Positions 8,103 to 14,537 of a stretch of DNA of 17,464 nt are shown in pieces; position 1 is the first letter of the stretch, and each line of letters opens with the position of its first letter. The translations under genes and the position numbers were made by a program. Origin of the DNA: Moraxellaceae bacterium (lineage in GTDB: Bacteria > Pseudomonadota > Gammaproteobacteria > Pseudomonadales > Moraxellaceae); the NCBI GenBank assembly GCA_014378805.1, contig JACMMY010000064.1:1-17464 (forward strand), read 5' to 3'. A model generated the notes under the pieces. The model was given only the letters and a program-made list of their open reading frames with translations. It did not search any database and had not been told where the DNA came from.

Positions 8103-8996
8103 TTGAAATCCGCATCTATTCCCCTCGTTTCACCACCCCATCAAATTGGTCGAGGCTTAGCACTATTAGCCCTCTCAGCGTGTTTATTCGCATTGATGGG
8201 CGTGCTCATTCGTTTGGCATCGTATAGCGTTGATAACGCCTCAGTCGTGTTCTTTCGCAATCTCACGGGATTGATCATTTTATTGCCGATTATGCTGTTC
8301 AAAGGCTCGTCATTTATCAAAACAGATAAAATATGGATGCATAGCTGGCGAGCGATTATTGGCCTCATGGCGATGTATGGTTTCTTCTATGCGATAGCTC
8401 ACCTGAAACTCAGCAATGCCATGGTTTTCACTTACTCATCGCCTATTTTCATTCCGCTTGTGGCGTGGCTATTTCTAAAAGAACGTATGAATACGCTCAT
8501 GTGGATTTCGGCGTTTATTGGTCTTGTTGGCGTGGTTTTAGTTGCAAAACCTAATCAAGGTTTTTTTAATCTGTTATCACTTATTGGTATTGTGTCGAGT
8601 TTTTTTGCCGCGATGGCCTTTGTCACTGTCCGCGCACTCACTACGACCGAACCCGTCATTCGCATCGTGTTTTATTTTTGCTTGATTGGTAGCCTTCTCT
8701 CCAGTATTCCGATGTTTTGGCATTGGCGTGTCTATACAGCGCATGAGATGCTGTTATTAGGCGGTGCAGGGCTATTGGCGACCGTAAGTCAGCTTTGCTT
8801 ATCTAAGGCCTACAGCTATGCTCCCGCAGGCAAAATCGGTCCTGCTAATTACCTTGCAATCATTTTTGCAGGTATTTTTGCTGCATTAATTTGGCAGGAA
8901 TATCCCGACTCTACTAGTGTGATTGGCATGGCGTTAATTTTGGTGGCGCTATTCTTATGTATGCCGAGAACAAAAGAAATGGGTACTATCGAATGA
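8103..8996 (+). CDS. EamA/DMT-family transporter
   Basis: A 297-residue inner-membrane protein with about ten hydrophobic helices arranged as two EamA repeats (roughly 18-150 and 160-290). Hallmarks seen are VVFFRN at the end of helix 2 (about 48-53), the YSSPIFIPL segment, an EAM-type LKERMN after it, and the second-repeat block YAPAGKIGPANYLAIIFAG followed by IWQEYPD. The drug/metabolite transporter superfamily exports or imports small metabolites; the substrate cannot be inferred. The start is TTG at 8103: the frame is open back to a stop at 8067 without any ATG, and the first internal ATG (8196) would delete most of helix 1. No Shine-Dalgarno is visible before the TTG. No terminator was found after the stop. 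Confidence 0.9.
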   Translation: MKSASIPLVSPPHQIGRGLALLALSACLFALMGVLIRLASYSVDNASVVFFRNLTGLIILLPIMLFKGSSFIKTDKIWMHSWRAIIGLMAMYGFFYAIAHLKLSNAMVFTYSSPIFIPLVAWLFLKERMNTLMWISAFIGLVGVVLVAKPNQGFFNLLSLIGIVSSFFAAMAFVTVRALTTTEPVIRIVFYFCLIGSLLSSIPMFWHWRVYTAHEMLLLGGAGLLATVSQLCLSKAYSYAPAGKIGPANYLAIIFAGIFAALIWQEYPDSTSVIGMALILVALFLCMPRTKEMGTIE

Positions 8997-9046
8997 CCTT
9001 AGATACCGACTTACCTATTAAGCCCATCTAATAAAAAGAGCTTTAA

Positions 9047-9258
9047 ATGAGCACAAATGAAAAACTTTCATCTACTGAGGCCCTAGCTGTCATGCAGATG
9101 TTTTTAGAGTTGTATTGGGAGAGAGGCGGTCTGAGGAGATAGCAATTCTTCTCAGCTCTCTATTGATTCAACAAGATGGAAAAAGCGCCGATCCAGCTCT
9201 CTCGAATGATTGGGATAGTTGTGTCAATCAGGTTATTAAAGCGCGAAATATTGATTAA
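9047..9258 (+). pseudogene. Frameshifted small gene resembling a toxin-immunity-type protein
   Basis: An ATG at 9047 opens a frame that reads MSTNEKLSSTEALAVMQMF and on to LELYWERGG, then stops at 9142. Moving to the -1 frame at about 9130 restores a continuous reading (SEEIAILLSSLL...DGKSADPALSNDW...) to a TAA at 9256-9258. Joined, the roughly 70-residue product has the pattern FLExYxERxGS(D/E)(D/E)I..LL........DG..ADPA...DW, which I recall from a small protein family annotated as CdiI/Rhs-type immunity or orphan hypotheticals. A single missing base explains the break. It could be a real inactivation, a sequencing error, or much less likely a programmed shift. No toxin gene is present nearby, so it looks like an orphan immunity remnant. 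Function is inferred from pattern only. Confidence 0.6.
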
Positions 9259-9262
9259 AGTG

Positions 9263-9292
9263 TTAACTAAAGAAACGATAAATTTATATATA
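9263..9292 (+). promoter_or_regulatory. Possible promoter of the 163-residue lipoprotein gene
   Basis: TTAACT (9263-9268) lies 16-18 bases before overlapping TATATA boxes (9285-9290 or 9287-9292) in a very AT-rich stretch. The -35 has four matches to consensus. A leader of about 45 bases would precede the ATG at 9345. Confidence 0.4.
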
Positions 9293-9344
9293 AAATAGTC
9301 TAAGGCAAAAATTTAAATTTCTACTTAATGATCAAGGTTCTCAT

Positions 9345-9836
9345 ATGCATGCAATAAAACTCTTTGGAACTTCATTTGTCTTGCTGCTCGTTGGTTGTGC
9401 GAATATCAATGGATATGTAAAAATGTATCAAGGCAATGAAGTAACACCTAATATGAAATCCATAATCAAAGGAGTTTATGGTTATCGGGACGGATCATTA
9501 GCCAATGAAATGGTTCGAATTGTTGAGGTAAATGGTCGAAAAGTCCCGCATCAATGGGGTGTAGCCGAAGGTGCTAACATGGTTTCTGTATTACCAGGGA
9601 CCTATACAGTAAAAGTTTTGTGGGTTCATGGTTATCAAAGCATTGATTATTATAGCTATGACACTTTAAAAATTGTCGCAAAGCCGAATTGTACGTATAA
9701 TATCCACTCGAAAATATCAGTCAAGAACCAAGATGTTTATTTTGGCGTGATTAGTTTTCCAAGTATGGAAATTGGCAACCAAAATTGTGATCAACCCATT
9801 GAATTGGATAGAGAGACAACACCAAAGCTTATTTAA
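9345..9836 (+). CDS. Lipoprotein of unknown function
   Basis: A 163-residue protein with a classical lipoprotein signal: positively charged start, hydrophobic run FGTSFVLLLV and lipobox LVGC with Cys18 as the predicted lipidated residue. The mature domain is beta-rich in appearance (alternating Val/Ile/Tyr, e.g. GTYTVKVLWVHGYQS near 85-99) and has three further Cys-containing or Gly-rich turns, consistent with a small beta-sandwich. No family was recognised. An AAGG seven bases before the ATG supports the start. It stands as a single gene behind the broken immunity-like gene and ends facing the TRAP permease gene, with a bidirectional hairpin between them. AT-rich upstream DNA and the broken neighbour suggest a variable locus. 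Confidence 0.75.
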   Translation: MHAIKLFGTSFVLLLVGCANINGYVKMYQGNEVTPNMKSIIKGVYGYRDGSLANEMVRIVEVNGRKVPHQWGVAEGANMVSVLPGTYTVKVLWVHGYQSIDYYSYDTLKIVAKPNCTYNIHSKISVKNQDVYFGVISFPSMEIGNQNCDQPIELDRETTPKLI

Positions 9837-9970
9837 TTTATACGTTCCAAATGCGGGCGTTTTAAACGCATAAAATCAGCCTCATCAATCATAGGAATCG
9901 GAATGAGTAGAGCTAGCATCGTGCTTTACTCTTCTGCCCCTAGCGAATAGATCGACCCATTTCAAGCATA

Positions 9971-10000
9971 AAAAAAACATCGCTAGAGCGATGCTTTTTA
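9971..10000. terminator. Intrinsic terminator between lipoprotein and TRAP permease genes
   Basis: Stem CATCGC/GCGATG with loop TAGA (9978-9983 with 9988-9993), preceded by A7 and followed by CT5. Read on the minus strand it ends in seven T residues, a strong terminator for the TRAP permease gene, whose stop lies 25 bases before it. It can also stop plus-strand transcripts from the lipoprotein gene. Confidence 0.88.
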
Positions 10001-10024
10001 CTGATTCACTGAGCGTACTGAAAC

Positions 10025-12226
10025 TTATTTGCCGTAAAGCAACAACGGACCGTAAGCAACAATAAGTAAGCTGACTGAAATCACAATGACAGGCAATAAC
10101 CAACGCTCATAGCGGTAGTAAAAGGTCATGTGTTTTGCTTCATTATCCGCAGCATTCATCACTTCCTCACCCACAACCTGTCGGGTCAAAAGCTGATTCA
10201 GTGCAACAGGTGGTAGTAAGTAACCCAGCTCAAGCGCAGTCAATACCATCATCCAGAAGTGAACTGGATCAATACCATTGGCATATGCGATTGGTGCAAG
10301 GGTCGTGGAAACAAGAAGCATCGCGCCCATAGGTTCCATCACCATACCAATAAACACTTTTACCAACATCAGCACCGTCATCGCAACCCAAATATTCGAA
10401 AAGGTATGCGGGAAAGAATGCATCAATCCAGTACGTTCTATCACACCTGCCAAACTCATCGACAATGCCATCAACAGCAACAGCGCACCAATATGGCTAA
10501 TGGTTTCATTGGTTGCAGTACGAATCGCATATTCAAACGTCACACGACGATCCTGACCACTACGACGATCAACAGCTGGAACAGCCTCAGCAGAACGACG
10601 CTCAACTGGTGCTGGTGGTACTTGTCCGCCTGCTGTGTGTACGCCTACACCCGCGGTTTCAGGTTCAGGTTTACGACGAACCTTATCAAAAAATACGATC
10701 GCAAGCATGACATAAGGGAGAATCATCGCCGCAGTGTACTCATCCAGCTTAGTGTCGAGTATATAGCGGTAAAACATGACGACAATGATCATGATAATCA
10801 CGTATGGTGCGACTGGAACTAAAGCACGCGCCATCGCAGGTATCGCAATACCTGGTGATGCTAGTTTATATTTAGGGCCATTCTTTTCTCTAACCATCAA
10901 TGACACAATCAAGAAGATGGTCGATGTCATAAAGAACACCCAAACACCGTGACCATATAATTGATCTGAAGTCACTTCTTTGTTCATTGCCGTGATCAAA
11001 ATGATTAGCAAGCAAGGGCGTAATACCACACCCAACGAACCTGACATCGCAGTTGCAGCAAGCGCATATTGCTTACGCGCACCCGCATTTGCCACTTCAT
11101 AATAGATAATCGCACCAGCGGCAAGAATGAAAATACCTGAAGCGCCGGTATAAGCTGTTGCGACCGCAGCAAACAGCATAATCACCCAAGTCAATACTTC
11201 TGGTGACAAGCCCCATGGACGGAAAACATCCAAAAGCAAATCCACTAAACGGGTTTGCTTCATCAGCATCCCGATCCAGATGAATAGCGTCAAGCTCAGG
11301 AACAATGCCGAGTAATCAGATAGCTGACCCATGTAGATCAACAGACCGCCATAATAATCCTGCATAAAGAACACTGTGCCAGCAACAACTGCCATCACTG
11401 CATATAACGGAACAGCGAGGTATGCAGAGAATAAGTTACCACCTGGCGTTGCATCTTTTGGAGAATTAAACGCTTGGAATATACTGATCAGAGTGAGTGC
11501 AGAGAATAGGAATAGCCAAACCACGCTAATCGCTAATGTCACTGGATCCATCTCAATACCAGACGAACGATTGCCAATCAAATAAAATACAGCGGCAATC
11601 GTACCAATCGAGTTAGCAATAATTGTGGCGCCAAAATAAACGCGGTAATCAAGCACACTTTGTGGTGGTCGTAAGGTCAAATGATGACGATTAATCGTCG
11701 TTGCCAGAGCAGCAAATGCGATCATGATAATTAAAATCAATGAACGATATTGCGTGCCAAAATGGAAGATATAGAAGAACGCTGTTTCAAACGTACGATA
11801 AGCACGAACTGCAGGAGTAATATGATTCGTTACATTGTCATAGAAAGTGTATTTTTCTTTACAGAGACCTTGTGCTGCAAGAATTGACTGACGAACTGAA
11901 TCAGGATTTTTTGTTTCTGCAAACAAACCGCCTAAGCCATCATCAGCAACTGGTGCTGCCATTTCTCGTTGGACCAAAGTTTCAATATTGGTATCTTTAT
12001 CACAAGTTGGTTTTGCTGGATCACCGCGCAGATAAGAGTATTGAATTCCCGCAGCAGTGTCACCAAATAAAGTCTCACCCATACGGAGCAACTGGCCATG
12101 GATCATTTCACCAGTACCAATAAGTAACGTCAATATGAGTAATAGAAAGACTGGTAGGGTTGTTAACCACTCCATCCACGTCCGATTCAGCGGGCCCATA
12201 CGCCCATCTGCATTAGTATGTTCCAT
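10025..12226 (-). CDS. TRAP transporter permease, fused small (Q) and large (M) subunits
   Basis: A 733-residue inner-membrane protein. The N-terminal third (helices near 20-40, 160-178, 196-218, 228-250) is a DctQ-like small-subunit part. From about residue 265 on it resembles the DctM large permease of the ion-transporter superfamily, with TAYTGASGIFILAAG (about 358-371), SGSLGVVLRP (about 395-404) and the late EPMGAMLLVSTTLAPIA block (about 631-647). TRAP systems use sodium or proton gradients to import organic acids delivered by a periplasmic binding protein; the AdeT-like protein upstream is the obvious partner. Two unusual parts are a roughly 115-residue soluble stretch between helices 1 and 2 (about 42-158, with Cys75 and Cys122) and a polar loop at 515-563 with repeated RRS motifs. 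The ATG at 12226 has TAGGG about five bases upstream. The gene is 450 bp from the rhombosortase gene, so it likely has its own promoter. Confidence 0.85.
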   Translation of the reverse strand: MEHTNADGRMGPLNRTWMEWLTTLPVFLLLILTLLIGTGEMIHGQLLRMGETLFGDTAAGIQYSYLRGDPAKPTCDKDTNIETLVQREMAAPVADDGLGGLFAETKNPDSVRQSILAAQGLCKEKYTFYDNVTNHITPAVRAYRTFETAFFYIFHFGTQYRSLILIIMIAFAALATTINRHHLTLRPPQSVLDYRVYFGATIIANSIGTIAAVFYLIGNRSSGIEMDPVTLAISVVWLFLFSALTLISIFQAFNSPKDATPGGNLFSAYLAVPLYAVMAVVAGTVFFMQDYYGGLLIYMGQLSDYSALFLSLTLFIWIGMLMKQTRLVDLLLDVFRPWGLSPEVLTWVIMLFAAVATAYTGASGIFILAAGAIIYYEVANAGARKQYALAATAMSGSLGVVLRPCLLIILITAMNKEVTSDQLYGHGVWVFFMTSTIFLIVSLMVREKNGPKYKLASPGIAIPAMARALVPVAPYVIIMIIVVMFYRYILDTKLDEYTAAMILPYVMLAIVFFDKVRRKPEPETAGVGVHTAGGQVPPAPVERRSAEAVPAVDRRSGQDRRVTFEYAIRTATNETISHIGALLLLMALSMSLAGVIERTGLMHSFPHTFSNIWVAMTVLMLVKVFIGMVMEPMGAMLLVSTTLAPIAYANGIDPVHFWMMVLTALELGYLLPPVALNQLLTRQVVGEEVMNAADNEAKHMTFYYRYERWLLPVIVISVSLLIVAYGPLLLYGK

Positions 12227-12680
12227 AGTACCCTACTTATGATTTTTTGATTCTTGACTTAAATAACGTCAAAACGCGTCCTTGTTTCCATTAAACCAAA
12301 CGACCAACGACCACAACATTTTAATTATGGTGCTGCATTAAAGGTTAAAACAAAATAAAGAAGATGCGTTTTACTACGCTACGCTTCGTGACGCCCTAAG
12401 ATACACCCCAGTGACGCACCAAAAAAGATGCCATCAAAAACGTGCCTGCTGTATATTTTCCTATGATGCCTGATTCAACAGATAATTTACATCTCTTTTA
12501 TGCCTTATTTAGACAACAAAGGAATTGGCTATATCTATCAAAACAATAATGTATCTTGGGATATTCAAGCTATAGGTAATTTTCCACAAAAAACAATAAT
12601 CTTTAAAGAGATCTAATAAGATGAAAATACTCTCATCACACATTATTATTTTCATTCTAAAACAATCAGATAATAGAAGT
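12227..12680. other. Long non-coding gap between rhombosortase and TRAP permease genes
   Basis: 454 bases without a convincing gene. The part next to the permease (12240-12430) should hold its promoter and leader; I see an imperfect dyad TTGAC-9-GTCAA near 12252-12275 and a tandem pair of GGTCGTT (minus strand, near 12300-12315), but no confident -35/-10 pair. The part at 12480-12680 is clearly more AT-rich. It contains a 9-bp inverted repeat ATGAAAATA/TATTTTCAT (12621-12629 with 12647-12655) just beyond the rhombosortase stop, and a 38-codon plus-strand reading frame at 12500-12616 (MPYLDNKGIGYIYQ...). That frame has no ribosome-binding site and could be a gene remnant or chance. Confidence 0.5.
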
Positions 12681-13280
12681 TTACGCCACTCTACGATTAA
12701 TGTAGGCAACAAACTTAGTTACCAACCAAACAAAAAAACCTGCGGCCAGTCCAAATTGGTGCGCCTGTAAAATCACTGGCGCACCAATCAACTCAGCAGT
12801 CTGACTCATACCCCGATAAGCTTCCCAGCCCACTTTCGCACAGATTCCAACCAAAACTATCCATCCAACACGCCTTTCGACAATCGAAAAACTGCAAACA
12901 GCCATCAGTGCCATCGCCAAGTAAAGTCCGTGTAGAACACCTGACAGTCCTGCATACAGTGATAACTGAGGCATAAAAAACCATAAACTAATACTGACAA
13001 TCAGAGGCAATAAGAACCACAAAATAAGAAAAAATTTCCAAGTTGACCTTAAGAAAATTTCTGGAAGCAGCGCTAAAGCGGCGATATTTAAAATCCAGTG
13101 CCAGACTCCTAAATGCACCCAATGTCCAGTCCATAAGCGCCATGGCTCAGCAAATAAGAGTTGCTTACTATAAACAAAATCAGAAAAAAAAATCTGACAA
13201 AAACTCATGAGAATGATGCAAAAATAAACCCACAATCTCATTAAAAATTGTGGGTTTGCTCGCTCATAAAACTTACTCAT
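12681..13280 (-). CDS. rrtA: Rhombosortase (rhomboid-family intramembrane serine protease)
   Basis: A 199-residue inner-membrane protein with six or so hydrophobic helices. Numbered from the ATG at 13280, the rhomboid-type catalytic dyad is Ser113 in YAGLSGVLHG and His174 in LQAHQFGLAAG. The helix-2 motif WRLWTGHWVHLGVWHWILN carries His53, His56 and Asn65. The short six-helix form and the GLSGVLHG motif fit the rhombosortase subfamily, which processes proteins bearing a C-terminal GlyGly-CTERM sorting tail, often type II secretion substrates. No GlyGly-CTERM protein is encoded in this window. I choose the ATG whose ATGAGTAA overlaps the stop of the upstream AdeT-like gene; a TTG seven codons earlier (13301) is possible. 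The overlap implies translational coupling with the solute-binding protein. Confidence 0.85.
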   Translation of the reverse strand: MSKFYERANPQFLMRLWVYFCIILMSFCQIFFSDFVYSKQLLFAEPWRLWTGHWVHLGVWHWILNIAALALLPEIFLRSTWKFFLILWFLLPLIVSISLWFFMPQLSLYAGLSGVLHGLYLAMALMAVCSFSIVERRVGWIVLVGICAKVGWEAYRGMSQTAELIGAPVILQAHQFGLAAGFFVWLVTKFVAYINRRVA

Positions 13281-14385
13281 CGCCCAAGCTACACTCAGCA
13301 AGTGCAGGATCTTTTTGACAACGAATTTTCTTCAGTAAAGCCATCATTTTTTTATCATAAATGCCATCACGAACCAAATCAATACGAGAAATTCGTGTCA
13401 TTTCTTGGTAGCGATTTCGATTTGCATCTGTAATTCTAACCCAAAATTTCGGATCTACCTCTGACTCGTAGCCTCTAACGGTTTTAAAATAAGAGTTGTA
13501 TTGACCTGCAATCAATTCACGGGATTTTTGACCAAAATCCGATGGGAATCGATCAGAATGAATCACTATCTGTAAACTAACCTGAGCCAATACAAAATCA
13601 ACAATACCACCCGTTTTACCTAAGCCACGATATAACTCTAATGGACGATAGGCTGTTGCAGGCGCAATGACAATATCAACTTTACCGTTATTAAATTTAC
13701 CAGCGAAATTAGTCAGGTCAGAAGGATCAGATTGCGCACCCAAATTACGGACGAGCTTCGCTTCTGCTTTATCATAGTCAAAGATCGCAATTTTCTTCCC
13801 TGGTAAACGTTCAGGACTGTCAATCTTGCGATCGTTCACAAAACCATAGGCCGCACCAAAAGGCATAACACCAATGACTTCATACGACTGACCATCAAAA
13901 TCAGTCTTCATATAATGTGCAGCAGCAGGACTACTTAACACCGAAACCAACGTTCGCATATGTTCGTAGCTTGGAATTGCACCGATCGCTTCAATACTTC
14001 CAGTAAACGAATTAAATGGACGAGCACGTAATCCTGTCATAACAACTGCATCACAGTACCTCACCCGAAAATCTTCACTGGCTACGCGCTCATCAACATA
14101 GCCTTTTAATTCGAAATCCACACCGAGCGTTGATGCTTTAACTTGATAGTCTTTTAATTTGGCAAAAATTTCACCATTCTGACCCATGATATCCCAAACA
14201 CATAAGCGTCTTTTAATCGACTCGGCAGCACTCACGAAGGAACTGGCTAAACAGGTCACAATCACGGCGACACAAAACATCATCAAACGTGAAGCAACTT
14301 TCAGTCGCGGTTTGCCCAACGCAGGCGCCTTTACATACTGTGTGCTTATTTGATTTTGATCGAACGACCTCATTACCCACCCCAT
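13273..14385 (-). CDS. AdeT1/2-like periplasmic solute-binding protein
   Basis: A 370-residue exported protein. A hydrophobic signal segment spans about 34-53 (MMFCVAVIVTCLASSFVSAA), with likely cleavage near VSAA-ES. The mature part starts LCVWDIMGQNG and contains ELKGYVDERVASEDFRVRYCDAVVMTGLRARPFN, GxAYGFVNDR and AIFDYDKAEAKLVRNLGA. The C-terminus is RCQKDPALAECSLGDE. Cys62, Cys111, Cys356 and Cys365 are placed as in the Acinetobacter AdeT proteins as I remember them. AdeT1/AdeT2 were first reported as RND-type efflux proteins, but the family is built like a TRAP/DctP solute-binding protein, and the TRAP permease nearby supports an uptake role. GAGG seven bases before the ATG at 14385 supports this start, giving an unusually long 33-residue region before the hydrophobic core. 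The stop overlaps the rhombosortase start. Confidence 0.8.
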   Translation of the reverse strand: MGWVMRSFDQNQISTQYVKAPALGKPRLKVASRLMMFCVAVIVTCLASSFVSAAESIKRRLCVWDIMGQNGEIFAKLKDYQVKASTLGVDFELKGYVDERVASEDFRVRYCDAVVMTGLRARPFNSFTGSIEAIGAIPSYEHMRTLVSVLSSPAAAHYMKTDFDGQSYEVIGVMPFGAAYGFVNDRKIDSPERLPGKKIAIFDYDKAEAKLVRNLGAQSDPSDLTNFAGKFNNGKVDIVIAPATAYRPLELYRGLGKTGGIVDFVLAQVSLQIVIHSDRFPSDFGQKSRELIAGQYNSYFKTVRGYESEVDPKFWVRITDANRNRYQEMTRISRIDLVRDGIYDKKMMALLKKIRCQKDPALAECSLGDE

Positions 14386-14421
14386 CTTGAAACCTCGACA
14401 CCGAAAACACTTAAGACAAAC

Positions 14422-14452
14422 ATCATACTAAATTACGAGTAACATAGAACAA
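14422..14452 (-). promoter_or_regulatory. Possible promoter of the AdeT-like gene
   Basis: On the minus strand TATGAT (14427-14422, five of six matches) is preceded 19 bases earlier by TTGTTC (14452-14447), which overlaps the T-tail of the terminator just upstream. The spacing is long and the -35 weak. Some promoter is expected here because the terminator would otherwise cut off the gene from upstream transcription. Confidence 0.35.
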
Positions 14453-14474
14453 AACCGCCTCTATCGGCGGTTTT
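14447..14474 (-). terminator. Intrinsic terminator between TatT-like and AdeT-like genes
   Basis: Perfect 9-bp stem AAAACCGCC/GGCGGTTTT (14451-14459 with 14466-14474) with a six-base loop; on the minus strand the stem ends TTTTGTT. It sits 64 bases after the TatT-like stop and 61 bases before the AdeT-like start, so it may stop or attenuate transcription inside the TRAP locus. A smaller hairpin GGGTT/AACCC (14490-14503) lies closer to the TatT-like stop. Confidence 0.8.
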
Positions 14475-14537
14475 GTCTAATCAATTCGAGGGTTTAATAA
14501 CCCCCAAATCGACAGTGTATATCATCTTCATCACAAC

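Noticed and set aside
9047..9258. Programmed -1 frameshift in the immunity-like gene
   Set aside because: No slippery heptamer or downstream pseudoknot is evident at the shift point (GGCGGTCTGAGG); a simple one-base loss is more economical.
9853..9873. Palindrome GCGTTTTAAACGC after the lipoprotein gene
   Set aside because: The stem is short with almost no loop and no T-run; the stronger hairpin at 9971-10000 is the better terminator.
9885..10103. Minus-strand 72-residue frame over the lipoprotein/TRAP terminator
   Set aside because: It runs through the terminator and the 3' end of the permease gene in another frame; no sign of coding.
10259..10822. Long plus-strand reading frames opposite the TRAP permease gene
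   Set aside because: Composition (His/Asn/Arg-rich, no recognisable domain) is what the antisense of a membrane-protein gene gives, and no ribosome-binding site or promoter supports them.
12509..12712. Minus-strand 67-residue frame downstream of the rhombosortase gene
   Set aside because: It overlaps the 3' end of the rhombosortase gene out of frame, lacks a ribosome-binding site and lies in AT-rich DNA where chance frames are expected.
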